Shown: positions 43,961-53,225, counted from the first letter of the stretch. The stretch: 64,000 bases of DNA from Streptomyces sp. NBC_01264 (GCF_026340675.1 NZ_JAPEOX010000001.1:6696001-6760000), one strand, 5' to 3'. Numbers and translations are program-made. The notes: generated by a model not told the origin, from the sequence alone.

Positions 43961-44374
43961 CTAGTTGAGAAGGCTGCCCTGCAGTTCTGCGCGCAGGTCC
44001 GGGGTGAGGACCGTGCCCGCTCGATCCACGAGAAGGGCCATCTCGTAGCCCACGAGGCCGATGTCGCACTCGGGGTGCGCGAGCACCGCGAGCGAGGATC
44101 CGTCGGAGACGGACATGAGGAAGAGGAACCCTCGGTCCATCTCCACCACGGTCTGGTTGACGGCGCCGCCCTCGAAGATGCGGGAGGCTCCGGCGGTCAG
44201 CGACGTCAGCCCGGAGGCCACGGCCGCCAGCTGGTCGGCGCGGTCCCGCGGGAAGCCGTCCGACATGGCCAGAAGGAGGCCGTCGGCGGAGACCACCACC
44301 GTGTGGGACACCCCGGGGGTGTTGTCCACGAAGTTGGTGATCAACCAGTTGAGGTTCTGCGCCGCCTGGCTCAT
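43961..44374 (-). CDS. cvnB2: conservon roadblock/LC7 protein CvnB, second conservon
   Basis: This 137-residue protein is a roadblock/LC7 domain, the B member of conservons, which probably bridges the CvnA kinase-like protein and the CvnD GTPase, as MglB does for MglA. Visible parts are LNWLITNFVDNTPGVSHTVV, VSADGLLLAMSDGFPRDRAD, ASRIFEGGAVNQTVVEM and MALLVDRAGTVLTPDLRAEL. The ATG at 44374 (MSQAAQNLNW) is 11 bases after cvnA. It differs from the B protein of the neighbouring conservon at three of 137 positions. Confidence 0.93.
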   Translation of the reverse strand: MSQAAQNLNWLITNFVDNTPGVSHTVVVSADGLLLAMSDGFPRDRADQLAAVASGLTSLTAGASRIFEGGAVNQTVVEMDRGFLFLMSVSDGSSLAVLAHPECDIGLVGYEMALLVDRAGTVLTPDLRAELQGSLLN

Positions 44375-44384
44375 CGCGCTCACA

Positions 44385-47300
44385 CTAACGCTCCTGGTCA
44401 TAGCTGTTACTTGACTGCTCGGATCCCGCGTTGCGGCCCTGCTGGACACCGCGCCGCAGGTTGCTCAACCTGCCACGGATGTCCTCCGGGGCCCGGGAGA
44501 CCTCGGGGCCTCCCTGCGGCGTCGTCTCCGCAGCGCCCTCGACCAGGTTGGCCTTGGGCACCCGCCGGGGGAGACCGGAGGGGGTGACCCCGCCGGCCTT
44601 CGGCTCGCGGAGCTTGGCGGCCTGCTGCCACCGCTCGTCGTTGTTCGAGCGCCAGTCGTCAGTGCCTGCCGTTTCCCCGGGGGCCTTCTCCGGCGCCGCG
44701 GGCTGCTGCTGACGCTGCGGCCGCTGCTCGAAGAGGGACCCGGAGGACTCCGTTTCCTGCTGTCCCGGCCGCTGCTGCGGCTGGCTGCCGCGTCGCGGCA
44801 GACCCGCCCCGGTCACCTGGTGACCGGCGTCGGCGGTGGCGCCCGGACGGTCGAAGCCTACGCGTTCCGGGGCCGGTTCGGGAGCGGCCGGTGATTCCGA
44901 TTCGGTCCCGTAATCCTGCTGGTAGGAGCCCGAGTAGGTGTTCTGCTGGGGCCACTCCGCAGCCGTGGAACGGGAATCGTACCCGCCGTCGTAGGCCGGG
45001 ACTTCCTGTCGCTGATCCGTGTACCCGGGTTCCGGATACGCGTAATCCTGCTGGGTGTACGCGTCGTATCCCTGCCCGGCCTGAGCGGATTCGTAACCGA
45101 GGTCGTAGCCCTGCGCGGGCTGCTGCTCGTAGCCCTGGTACGGCTGGTACGCGTGCTCCGGCTGCGGTTCCGGATACTCCGCCGCGGGCTCTTCGTACTG
45201 AGACTGCGCCTGCGGCTGGGGCTGTGCCTGCGGGTAGCCGACCTGCGCCTCCAGCGCGGCCCGGCGGTCCTCGCGGCCCAGGGACCGGCCGACTGGGTCG
45301 GCGGCGGTCTCCTCGAAGCCCGGCTGGTCGGCCCGGTGGACCTCGTAGCGGGAGTCGTCGAAGCCGAGCTCGGCGGCCGTGCGCAGCGCGGCCGGCTGCT
45401 GGACCTGCTGGCGCGGGATCATCTGGGAGACCGTGAAGTCGTCCGCCGGGATCTCCTCGCCACCGCCACCGTGGGTGATGGGGTCGGGGAGCATGACGAG
45501 CGAGGTGGTGCCGGCCGCTTCGCCCGAGGGGCGCAGCTGGACGCGGATGCCGTGCCGGTCGGCCAGCCGGCCGACCACGAACAGGCCCATGCGCTGCGAG
45601 ATCGCGGCGTCCACGGTCGGCGGGTTGGCCAGCTTGTGGTTGATGTCCGCGAAGTCCTCGGCCGTCAGGCCGATTCCCTTGTCGTGGATCTCGACCATGA
45701 CGCGGCCGTCGGGCAGACGCGTCGCGTTGACCCGGACCTTGGTCTGCGGGGAGGAGAAGGTGGTGGCGTTCTCCAGCAGCTCGGCGAGCAGGTGCACGAG
45801 GTCGGTCACGGCCTGGCCGTGGATCTCGGCCTCGGAGACGCCCGACAGCTCGACGCGCTCGTACTGCTCCACCTCGGAGGAGGCGGCGCGCAGGACGTCG
45901 ACGAGCGGAACCGGCTGGTCCCAGCGGCGGCCCGGCTCCTCGCCCGCGAGGATGAGGAGGTTCTCGCCGTTGCGGCGCATGCGGGTGGCCAGGTGGTCCA
46001 GGCGGAAGAGGTTCTCCAGCTGGTCCGGGTCGGCCTCGTTGTTCTCCAGCTCGGTGATCAGGGTCAGCTGGCCCTCGATCAGCGACTGGTTGCGCATGGA
46101 GAGGTTCGTGAAGATCGCGTTGACGTTGCCCCGGAGGAGGGCCTGCTCGGCGGCGAGCCGGACGGCCTCGCGGTGGATCTGGTCGAAGGCGCGGGCGACC
46201 TCGCCGATCTCGTCCTGGGAGTCGATCGGGATCGGCACCACCCGGGTGTCGACCTTGCCCGGGTCGGTGCGCGAGAGCTGGTCGACGAGCATCGGCAGGC
46301 GCTGCTCGGCGACGTCGAAGGCACCGTTGCGCAGCCGGCGCATCGCGCGGCCCATCTGGCGGGCCATCATGCCGGCCAGGATGAAGGCGGCGAGCAGGGC
46401 CACGACCACGATGGCGCCGGTCAGGATGGCGTCGTTGCGGGCCTCGTCGGAGACGGTTCCGGCGTCCTTGAGGGCCTTGCCGAGGAGTTCCTTCTCGAGC
46501 TCGGCGTAGCCGTCGAACTTGGCGGTGGCCGCGGCCTGCCACGCCTGCGGGGTGGTGCCGTCCTGCGCGAGCTTGGAGGGCTTCTCGCCGCTGGCTATCG
46601 CCTCGGTCATACCGGTGAGCGCGGAGTTGTTGACCACCGGCGGGGCGTGGAAGACGGTGCCCGCCTGCTCGGCCGCCTGCTTGGCGGCGGCGAGCTTGGC
46701 GGCGCCCTCCTCGGACTTCTTGCCCATGATCTCGCGCAGACGCGCGACGTCCTCGTCGGTGCCGGCGGCGACGTACTCGCCGATGGCGATCTCTTCGAGG
46801 TACGCGTACGAGGAGAAGGCGACGAGCTGGGCCTTGCGGATGTCCTCGTTCGCGCTCGGCCGGACCAGCAGGTGCGTGCCCACCGAGCGCTGCAGCGAGT
46901 TCGCGGCCTTGGACAGCTCGAGCGCGTAGACCATGCGGCCGTACGAGGTCACGTTGCCGGTGCCGAGGCCCAGCTCGTTGGAGAACTGCATGAGGTAGTG
47001 CTGGACCAGCACGTACCCCTCTTCGGTCGGGATCGGGCCCAGAGCCTTGGGGAGGGCCTTCTTCGCCGTCTCGAGCTGCGCCACGTAGGCCGTCTTGCGG
47101 ACCTGCTCCAGCTTCGGCTCCTCCTGGCGGAAGAGCTCCAGGCGGCGTTCCAGACCCTGGCCCTCGGGCAGGTCCTTCGCGACCTCGGCGAACTTCGCCT
47201 TGGCCGCGTCGGTGGCGGAGTAGGCCTTCAGGACGGGCTCGGACTCGCGCTGGCCCTTGAGTAGGGCGTCGGCCGTCAGGTCGCGCTCGTTCAGGAGCGC

Positions 47301-47606
47301 CTGGCCGTACTCGGCGGCGGCCTGGACGATGACCGCGGTCTTCTCGGCGTCCTTGGCCTCGTCCCAGGTGTCGATGGAGCCCTTCACCTGGAAGCCGCCC
47401 ATGACCAGTCCGACGAGGACCGGGACGAGCAGGATGGCGTTCAGACGGGTCGGCACGCGCCAGTTGCGGGGCGAGAACCTGCTGGTGCTGCCACCGCTCA
47501 CGGATGGTTCCACGGGTACGTCAAAGGAAGACGTGGCCGCGCGTGGCGGCGGGGTGAAGTTGCCGCGCGCGGGTTCATCCGCGGGGCTCGAGTTGCTTCG
47601 CCTCAC
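44385..47606 (-). CDS. cvnA2: conservon sensor kinase-like protein CvnA, second conservon
   Basis: This 1073-residue membrane protein starts the operon. TM1 lies near residues 57-76 (AILLVPVLVGLVMGGF), and the large extracytoplasmic helical domain (about 77-392) resembles nitrate/sensor NIT-type ectodomains. TM2 near 395-415 (VVVALLAAFILAGMMAR) is followed by a HAMP-like part and a histidine-kinase-type ATPase: N box LVHLLAELLENATTFSSPQT, G1 EIHDKGIGLTAED, G2 GLFVVGRLADRHGIRVQL. There is no obvious phosphorylatable His. The tail after about 740 is Gln/Pro/Tyr-rich and disordered, ending with NLRRGVQQGRNAGSEQ. The start is the GTG at 47606. Genes cvnA-B-C-D form a minus-strand operon. Confidence 0.9.
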   Translation of the reverse strand: MRRSNSSPADEPARGNFTPPPRAATSSFDVPVEPSVSGGSTSRFSPRNWRVPTRLNAILLVPVLVGLVMGGFQVKGSIDTWDEAKDAEKTAVIVQAAAEYGQALLNERDLTADALLKGQRESEPVLKAYSATDAAKAKFAEVAKDLPEGQGLERRLELFRQEEPKLEQVRKTAYVAQLETAKKALPKALGPIPTEEGYVLVQHYLMQFSNELGLGTGNVTSYGRMVYALELSKAANSLQRSVGTHLLVRPSANEDIRKAQLVAFSSYAYLEEIAIGEYVAAGTDEDVARLREIMGKKSEEGAAKLAAAKQAAEQAGTVFHAPPVVNNSALTGMTEAIASGEKPSKLAQDGTTPQAWQAAATAKFDGYAELEKELLGKALKDAGTVSDEARNDAILTGAIVVVALLAAFILAGMMARQMGRAMRRLRNGAFDVAEQRLPMLVDQLSRTDPGKVDTRVVPIPIDSQDEIGEVARAFDQIHREAVRLAAEQALLRGNVNAIFTNLSMRNQSLIEGQLTLITELENNEADPDQLENLFRLDHLATRMRRNGENLLILAGEEPGRRWDQPVPLVDVLRAASSEVEQYERVELSGVSEAEIHGQAVTDLVHLLAELLENATTFSSPQTKVRVNATRLPDGRVMVEIHDKGIGLTAEDFADINHKLANPPTVDAAISQRMGLFVVGRLADRHGIRVQLRPSGEAAGTTSLVMLPDPITHGGGGEEIPADDFTVSQMIPRQQVQQPAALRTAAELGFDDSRYEVHRADQPGFEETAADPVGRSLGREDRRAALEAQVGYPQAQPQPQAQSQYEEPAAEYPEPQPEHAYQPYQGYEQQPAQGYDLGYESAQAGQGYDAYTQQDYAYPEPGYTDQRQEVPAYDGGYDSRSTAAEWPQQNTYSGSYQQDYGTESESPAAPEPAPERVGFDRPGATADAGHQVTGAGLPRRGSQPQQRPGQQETESSGSLFEQRPQRQQQPAAPEKAPGETAGTDDWRSNNDERWQQAAKLREPKAGGVTPSGLPRRVPKANLVEGAAETTPQGGPEVSRAPEDIRGRLSNLRRGVQQGRNAGSEQSSNSYDQER

Positions 47607-47916
47607 TCGACCAACAACCTCTCGGCGGTGCTACTAGCTAGTTCGTTGAATTCCAGCACGGTTAACGGCCGTGTTCCAAACAGTTGAAATCGGCCATTCC
47701 TAGAGCCTTATGCCCCACATAAATCGGACATAAAGAGCGTCCTGCGGCAAAAACGGGGCCAGTTGTGAGCACAGCGGCACCGGGCGAACGCACCGTGTCG
47801 CCGACCAAGGCCAATTCTCTGTCGAAACGTTATGAACGAGGGGGGGGCGGGCCGTGTCGCATGACACAGCCCGCCCCCCTCAAAACCGGCCGGTGAAGCC
47901 TTCGTTGTGTGCAGTC
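47607..47916. other. intergenic region between the two conservons
   Basis: No gene is seen. It holds a terminator-like hairpin for the upstream operon at 47840-47881 (GTGTC/GACAC at the tip over a G-run/C-run stem). Nearer the cvnA start there is an AT-richer stretch with CACGG/CCGTG around seven bases (near 47657-47675), which should contain the promoter of the downstream conservon. Confidence 0.6.
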
Positions 47917-48504
47917 CTACTTGAGCCGTGCCATCAGCGCGTGCTCGACGAGCGTGATGAGCGCGCTCTTGGCGTCCGCGCGGTGGCGGGCGTCGGTGGT
48001 GATGATGGGTGCGTCCGGGCCGATCTGCAGGGCCTCGCGGACTTCCTCCGGGGTGTACGGCTGGTGTCCCTCGAACCCGTTCAGGGCCACGACGAACGGC
48101 AGGCCGCTGTTCTCGAAGTAGTCGACGGCCGGGAAGCAGTCGGCCAGGCGCCGCGTGTCGACGAGGACGATCGCCCCGATCGCACCGCGCACGAGGTCGT
48201 CCCACATGAACCAGAAGCGGTCCTGCCCCGGAGTACCGAAGAGGTACAGGATCAGGTCCTGGTCCAGGGTGATGCGGCCGAAGTCCATGGCGACCGTGGT
48301 GGTCGTCTTGTCCCCGGTGTGGGTCAGGTCGTCGATGCCCGCGCTCGCGGACGTCATCACGGCCTCGGTACGCAGCGGGTTGATCTCGGAGACGGCGCCG
48401 ACGAACGTGGTCTTGCCCACGCCGAAGCCGCCCGCCACCACGATCTTCGCGGAGGTGGTGGAGCGAGCGGGAGCCGCTCCACCGTTAGAGCTTGCGAAGT
48501 CCAC
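47917..48504 (-). CDS. cvnD1: conservon small GTPase-like protein CvnD (first conservon)
   Basis: This 195-residue CvnD is nearly identical to the one at 42703. It differs at four positions: Val to Ile in GAIGAIVLVD, Ile to Val in PFVVALNG, Asp to Glu in NGFEG, and Arg to Lys at the last residue. The third change falls in the G4 motif, whose Asp normally sets guanine specificity, so nucleotide preference may differ. G1 (GGFGVGKTT) and G3 (FGTPGQDRFWFMW) are unchanged. The GTG at 48504 overlaps cvnC by 20 bases. The DNA is also nearly identical over long stretches. The number 1 follows remembered S. coelicolor naming. Confidence 0.92.
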   Translation of the reverse strand: MDFASSNGGAAPARSTTSAKIVVAGGFGVGKTTFVGAVSEINPLRTEAVMTSASAGIDDLTHTGDKTTTTVAMDFGRITLDQDLILYLFGTPGQDRFWFMWDDLVRGAIGAIVLVDTRRLADCFPAVDYFENSGLPFVVALNGFEGHQPYTPEEVREALQIGPDAPIITTDARHRADAKSALITLVEHALMARLK

Positions 48505-48877
48505 TGAGAACCCTCTCGAGCAGCGTTACATCCGGCGTTCCGCCGGCCTCTCCATTGCCCGGCTGGTGGATTGCCACCATGCCGGCCTCCGCCAGGTCGG
48601 CGACGAGGATCCGTGCGACACCGAGCGGCATGTTCAGCAGCGCGGAGACCTCCGCGACCGACTTGACCTCACGGCAGAGGGTGCAGATGCGCTGGTGCTC
48701 CGGGAGCAGCCCGGACAGGTGCATCGGATCGGCCGTGGTGCTGACCAGGGCCTCGATGGCGAGCTGGTAGCGCGGTCGGGTCCGGCCACCGGTCATCGCG
48801 TACGGACGAACCAGCGGCTGGTCGCCTTCCGAGTACGAGTCTCCGTACTGATCGGAATAGGCGGGGGGCGGGGTCAT
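48485..48877 (-). CDS. cvnC1: conservon protein CvnC (DUF742), first conservon
   Basis: This 130-residue DUF742 protein has only a short N-terminal extension (MTPPPAYSDQYGDSYSEG) before QPLVRPYAMTGGRTRPRYQL. The domain continues with LLPEHQRICTLCREVKSVAE (CxxC), LLNMPLGVARILVADLAEAG and VTLLERVLSGLRKL. It is 68 residues shorter than its sister at 43271 because the Gln/Pro-rich N-terminus is missing. The ATG at 48877 follows GGAGGATCA, a strong ribosome site. It lies in the cvnA-B-C-D operon and overlaps cvnD by 20 bases. Confidence 0.92.
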   Translation of the reverse strand: MTPPPAYSDQYGDSYSEGDQPLVRPYAMTGGRTRPRYQLAIEALVSTTADPMHLSGLLPEHQRICTLCREVKSVAEVSALLNMPLGVARILVADLAEAGMVAIHQPGNGEAGGTPDVTLLERVLSGLRKL

Positions 48878-49028
48878 TGATCCTCCGGGCTGGACAGCAG
48901 TGGTCAGCGTGCCGTCTGACGGGGCGGCCGGTGGGGGGACGGTATGACGGCCTGATGGCGGTACTGGGTTCCGGGGCCGCGGCCCCGGTCCCCCGGCCGG
49001 AAGTACCGTCCGGCCGGGAGAGCGGCAG

Positions 49029-49442
49029 TCAGATGAGCAGGCTTCCCTGCAGTTCCGCGCGCAGGTCCGGGGTGAGGACACTGCCGGCGCGGTCCACGAG
49101 GAGGGCCATCTCGTACCCCACGAGGCCGATGTCGCACTCGGGGTGCGCCAGTACGGCCAGCGAGGATCCGTCGGAAACCGACATCAGGAAGAGGAATCCG
49201 CGGTCCATCTCCACCACCGTCTGGTTGACGGCGCCGCCCTCGAAGATGCGGGACGCGCCCGCGGTGAGGGAGGTCAGCCCGGAGGCCACCGCGGCGAGCT
49301 GGTCGGCCCGGTCACGGGGGAAGCCTTCGGACATGGCCAGAAGGAGGCCGTCGGCGGAGACCACCACGGTGTGGGACACCCCGGGGGTGTTGTCCACGAA
49401 GTTGGTGATCAACCAGTTCAGGTTCTGTGCCGCCTGGCTCAT
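49029..49442 (-). CDS. cvnB1: conservon roadblock/LC7 protein CvnB, first conservon
   Basis: This 137-residue roadblock/LC7 protein differs from the other CvnB (43961) at three positions: Glu for Asp in AMSEGFPRD, Ser for Thr in DRAGSVLT, and Ile for Asn at the C-terminus. It is expected to form a homodimer and bind CvnD at the membrane near CvnA. The ATG at 49442 (MSQAAQNLNW) is preferred; a TTG three codons upstream would overlap the cvnA end. The 150 bases between it and cvnC carry no gene. Confidence 0.92.
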   Translation of the reverse strand: MSQAAQNLNWLITNFVDNTPGVSHTVVVSADGLLLAMSEGFPRDRADQLAAVASGLTSLTAGASRIFEGGAVNQTVVEMDRGFLFLMSVSDGSSLAVLAHPECDIGLVGYEMALLVDRAGSVLTPDLRAELQGSLLI

Positions 49443-49451
49443 CGAACTCAA

Positions 49452-52400
49452 CTATCGCTCCTGCTGGTAAGTGGGGTCGACGTGGTAACTGCCGGTGGCC
49501 GGGCCGGTGTTGCCGGCCTGCCGTCCCTGCTGGATACCGCGGCGGAGGTTGGTGAGACGGCCGCGGACATCGTCCGGAGACCGCGAAACCTGGGGGCCGG
49601 CCTGCGCTTCGGCCTGCTGCTGCGCGGTGCCGGCCACGAGGTTCGCCCGCGGGACCCGGCGGGGCAGACCCGACGTGGTGATGCCGCCGGCGGCGGGCTG
49701 GCGCACGCGCTCGGCCTGCCGCATCAGCTCGTCGTTCGGCGAGGAGCGCCAGCTCACGGTCGGTACCGCGCCGGTGGTGCTCTGCGCGGTCTCGGCCGGA
49801 GCCTGCTCCTGCCCGCGCTGCGGCAGCTGGTGCTGCTGCGGGCGCTGGGGGGCGGCGGGAGCCGGAGCCGCCGGGGCGGACTGCTGCGCCTGCTGGGGCA
49901 CGGCCGGCACCTGCGCGGGGGCCTGACCGGCCTCCTGGCGGAACCAGTTCGACTCCAGCGTGTCGAAGATCGGGCTGCGACCCTCACCGGTGCCCGGACC
50001 GGCCGGGGGCAGCGCCTCCGGACGGGGCGCCTGCGGCAGCCGCGGAGCCTCCGGGCGCGGAGGCGGTACGGGGGCGTAGCCGCTCTGGGGCTGCGGGGGC
50101 TGGCCGGGCTGGGCGAAGCCGCCGACACCGGGGCCGCCGGGCCTCTGGGCCTGGAAGTCCTGGCGGGCGAACTGGCCGGTGGAGGCCGGGTCGCCGAAGT
50201 CGGGGCGGGCGAACTGGCCCGTGGAGGCCGGGTCACCGAACTCCGGACGGGCGAACTGGCCCGTGGCGCCGTTGTCGTGGCCGCCGGTGCCGCCGGCCTG
50301 CGGGGCCGGGGCGTTGAAGTCGGGGCGGGGGAACTCGGACGTGGAACCGGGTCCCGACAGCTCGTCGTGGCCGCGCGGCACGTCGTGACCGCGCTGGCCC
50401 GAGCCCCACGTGGTGGTCTGCGGCATCGCGGCGGGTCCGCCGCCCGCGCCCGGGAGCTCCGGACGGGGCGCGCCACCGCGCGGCGGAAGCTGCGGCCGGG
50501 GCCCGCGCGCGGCCGGACCGCCGGGCTGCTGCCGACCGGGCTGGCCCTGCTGGCCCTGCTGCTGCGGAGCCTGCTGCGGGGGCTGCTGACCGGGCTGCCC
50601 CTGCTGCGGGCGCTCGAAGCCGTTGCCCTGCGGGAAGCCGCCCGGACCGGACGCCGTGGGGGCGCCGACCGGAGGACGGGCCTGCGGACCGCCGAAGCCG
50701 CCCGGGCCGCCGGGACCCGGGACCGGGCCGCGGCCCGGCAGCGGAGCACCCGAACCGAACGCGCTCTGGGTCTGGCCACCGGGTCCCTGCTGCGGCTGGG
50801 GCCGTCCGCCCTGCGGGCCGGGGCCCTGGGGCAGACCGCCGGGGCCGCCGTCGCGGCCCGGCAGGGCCGCACGCTGACCGCCCGCGGAAACCTGGCCGCG
50901 CTGCGGGCCCGCGCCCACGGGGGGACGCGCGCCGGGAGCCGGGATCGAGCCCTGCGCCTGCGCGCCGGGACCGCCCTGGCCGGGGGCGCCGGGGGCACCC
51001 TGGCCGGGCATCGGAGCGGGCTTCTTGCCGCCCTGGGCGACGTCCACCGGCAGCATGACGAGGGCCGTCGTACCGCCCGAGTCGGAGGGGCGGAGCTGGA
51101 TGCGGATGCCGTGTCGCAGGGACAGGCGGCCGACCACGAACAGACCCATGCGGCGGGAGACCGAGACGTCCACGGTCGGCGGCGCGGCGAGCCGCTCGTT
51201 GATCGCGGCGAGGTCCTCGGGGGAGAGGCCGATACCGGTGTCGTGGATCTCGACGAGCACGCGGCCGTCGGGCAGCGCGTGCCCGGTGACCTTGACCTTC
51301 GTCTGCGGGGAGGAGAACGAGGTGGCGTTCTCCAGCAGCTCGGCGAGCAGGTGCACGAGGTCGTTGACGACGCGGCCGGCCACGTCGGTGCCGGGCACCG
51401 ACGAGAGTTCGATGCGCTCGTACTGCTCCACCTCGGACGCGGCGGCACGGAGCACGTCGACGAGCGGGACGGGGCGGGTCCACCGGCGGCCCGGCTCCTC
51501 GCCCGCGAGGACGAGGAGGTTTTCGCCGTTACGGCGCATGCGGGTCGCGAGGTGGTCGAGCTTGAAGAGCGAGGACAGCTGGTCCGGGTCGGCCTCGCGC
51601 GACTCCAGCTCGGAGATGAGCGAGAGCTGGCGCTGGATGAGGCCCTGCGAACGGCGCGAGAGGTTGGTGAACATCGCGTTGACGTTGCCTCGCAGGAGGG
51701 CCTGCTCGGCGGCGAGGCGGACGGCCTCGCGGTGCACGTCGTCGAAGGCCGCGGCCACCTGGCCGATCTCGTCGCGGGTGTGCAGACCGACGGACTCCAC
51801 CGTCGTGTCCACGTCCTGCGGGTCGGACTCGGACAGCTGCTTGACGAGCTCGGGCAGCCGGTCCTGGGCGACGCGGGTCGCGGTGTCCTGGAGGCGGCGC
51901 AGCGAGCGGATCATCGAGCGGGCCATGACGAAGGCGCCGACGAGGGAGACACCGAGGACGAGGAGGATCAGCGCACCGTTGATGAGGGCGTCGCGCTGCG
52001 ACTCGTTCTTGAGCTCGCGGGCCTTCTGCTCCATGTCCTCGAGCAGCGTCAGCTCGATGACCTTCATGGCCGTGAGCTTGGTGTCGTCGGCGTCGTACCA
52101 GTCCATCCAGGACCGGTTCTTCTCCTTGGCGAACTGGTCCTTGTTCCCGAGGACGCGGCGCGCGTAGCCGTCGGCGTTGCCGATCTCCTGGTTGCCGTCA
52201 CCGAGCGAGGCGAGGAGCTCCTCGGGCTTGCCCTGGTAGGCGAGCTCGAAGGTCTTCTGCGCCTGCTCCTCGCTGTTCTGCGCGGAGCGGGCGTAGAGCC
52301 GGTCGTTCTCGGTGAGGTTGCCGGGCTGCGAGGGGTCGGCGGGGAGCGCGGCGGCGATGACCGCGCGCTGGATGGAGGCGTACTCCTTGGCGGAGGAGAA

Positions 52401-53225
52401 CGCGGCCAGCGCACGGGTGCGCTTGATCATCTCGGGGTTCGAGGTGGCCTGGGCCATGTCCTGCGAGAGCGAGAGCAGCGAGACGACCAGCGCGTTGTAC
52501 TCGGTGACGGTCTGCTGGGCGCCGTTCTGGTACGCGTTCTTGCGGATCTCTTCGAGGTTGTTGAGCCCGTGCGCGATCTGCAGGATGTTGTTGCGGATCG
52601 ACCGGAGCGTCTCGTCGTCGCCCTCGGCGACGTCGACCTTGTCGGTCGCGGCGGCGAAGGACTTGACGGCGGAGTCGGTCGAGTCGCGGACGCCCTGGAC
52701 GAGGGTGCTCTCCTTGCCCGACTTGTCGACGGACAGCGGACCGGCGGAGTTGTCACGCTCGGCCTGGAGCATGGCGGCCAGGTTGGTGGCCTGCCGGGTC
52801 ATCGTCGTCAGCAGCTGCATGTGCTCCAGCTGCGCGATGTCGTTGAGCGAGTCGTTGATGCGGAAGCCACCGAGGGTGGTGGCGGCGACGACCGGCAGGG
52901 TCAGCAGCGACACCAGTCGCGTGCTGATGCGCCAGTTCTGCATGGCCAGACGGGAACCGGACCCACGGGGGGTCTGGGGTATCGCGACGTCGCGGCCGCC
53001 CGACTCGTCGTCGGCCTTGGAGCCGCCCTTGGGCTTGGCACGGCCCTTGGGCTTGGCGGAGCCGTCGGGGCTTGCACTCTCGACAGCCGGCCCGCGGTTC
53101 TGGGCGTGCTGGGGCGAGGAGCCACGGTCGGTCCCGCCGCGCGGGTCCTGCTCCGGCGCGGCTTCCCCACGGCCCTGACGGGCCTGGGGAGACCCCTTGT
53201 CATCCCTCTTGAATCGTCCCTGCAC
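49452..53225 (-). CDS. cvnA1: conservon sensor kinase-like protein CvnA, first conservon
   Basis: This is a 1257-residue membrane protein. A basic, disordered N-terminus precedes TM1 near residues 103-120 (VSLLTLPVVAATTLGGF), an extracytoplasmic helical sensor domain of about 310 residues, and TM2 (ALILLVLGVSLVGAFVMAR). A kinase-like ATPase domain follows: LVHLLAELLENATSFSSPQT, EIHDTGIGLSPEDLA, GLFVVGRLSLRHGIRIQL. The last 480 residues are Pro/Gln/Gly-rich and include a 14-residue repeat (TGQFARPEFGDPAS). The start is the GTG at 53225 (VQGRFKRDDKG); the open frame upstream lacks coding character. Its ectodomain and tail differ strongly from the second CvnA, so the two conservons probably sense different signals. 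Confidence 0.88.
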   Translation of the reverse strand: MQGRFKRDDKGSPQARQGRGEAAPEQDPRGGTDRGSSPQHAQNRGPAVESASPDGSAKPKGRAKPKGGSKADDESGGRDVAIPQTPRGSGSRLAMQNWRISTRLVSLLTLPVVAATTLGGFRINDSLNDIAQLEHMQLLTTMTRQATNLAAMLQAERDNSAGPLSVDKSGKESTLVQGVRDSTDSAVKSFAAATDKVDVAEGDDETLRSIRNNILQIAHGLNNLEEIRKNAYQNGAQQTVTEYNALVVSLLSLSQDMAQATSNPEMIKRTRALAAFSSAKEYASIQRAVIAAALPADPSQPGNLTENDRLYARSAQNSEEQAQKTFELAYQGKPEELLASLGDGNQEIGNADGYARRVLGNKDQFAKEKNRSWMDWYDADDTKLTAMKVIELTLLEDMEQKARELKNESQRDALINGALILLVLGVSLVGAFVMARSMIRSLRRLQDTATRVAQDRLPELVKQLSESDPQDVDTTVESVGLHTRDEIGQVAAAFDDVHREAVRLAAEQALLRGNVNAMFTNLSRRSQGLIQRQLSLISELESREADPDQLSSLFKLDHLATRMRRNGENLLVLAGEEPGRRWTRPVPLVDVLRAAASEVEQYERIELSSVPGTDVAGRVVNDLVHLLAELLENATSFSSPQTKVKVTGHALPDGRVLVEIHDTGIGLSPEDLAAINERLAAPPTVDVSVSRRMGLFVVGRLSLRHGIRIQLRPSDSGGTTALVMLPVDVAQGGKKPAPMPGQGAPGAPGQGGPGAQAQGSIPAPGARPPVGAGPQRGQVSAGGQRAALPGRDGGPGGLPQGPGPQGGRPQPQQGPGGQTQSAFGSGAPLPGRGPVPGPGGPGGFGGPQARPPVGAPTASGPGGFPQGNGFERPQQGQPGQQPPQQAPQQQGQQGQPGRQQPGGPAARGPRPQLPPRGGAPRPELPGAGGGPAAMPQTTTWGSGQRGHDVPRGHDELSGPGSTSEFPRPDFNAPAPQAGGTGGHDNGATGQFARPEFGDPASTGQFARPDFGDPASTGQFARQDFQAQRPGGPGVGGFAQPGQPPQPQSGYAPVPPPRPEAPRLPQAPRPEALPPAGPGTGEGRSPIFDTLESNWFRQEAGQAPAQVPAVPQQAQQSAPAAPAPAAPQRPQQHQLPQRGQEQAPAETAQSTTGAVPTVSWRSSPNDELMRQAERVRQPAAGGITTSGLPRRVPRANLVAGTAQQQAEAQAGPQVSRSPDDVRGRLTNLRRGIQQGRQAGNTGPATGSYHVDPTYQQER
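50164..50262. repeat. 42-bp tandem repeat in the CvnA tail
   Basis: A unit beginning CGGGCGAACTGGCC occurs at 50164, 50206 and 50248, exactly 42 bases apart. It encodes a 14-residue repeat (GQFARP[D/E]FGDPAST) in the disordered tail of the first CvnA. Confidence 0.85.

Noticed and set aside
45153..47264. Long plus-strand frames opposite the two cvnA genes (also 49143-53228)
   Set aside because: These are antisense shadows of cvnA with no domains. The CvnA proteins on the other strand have clear kinase-type motifs.
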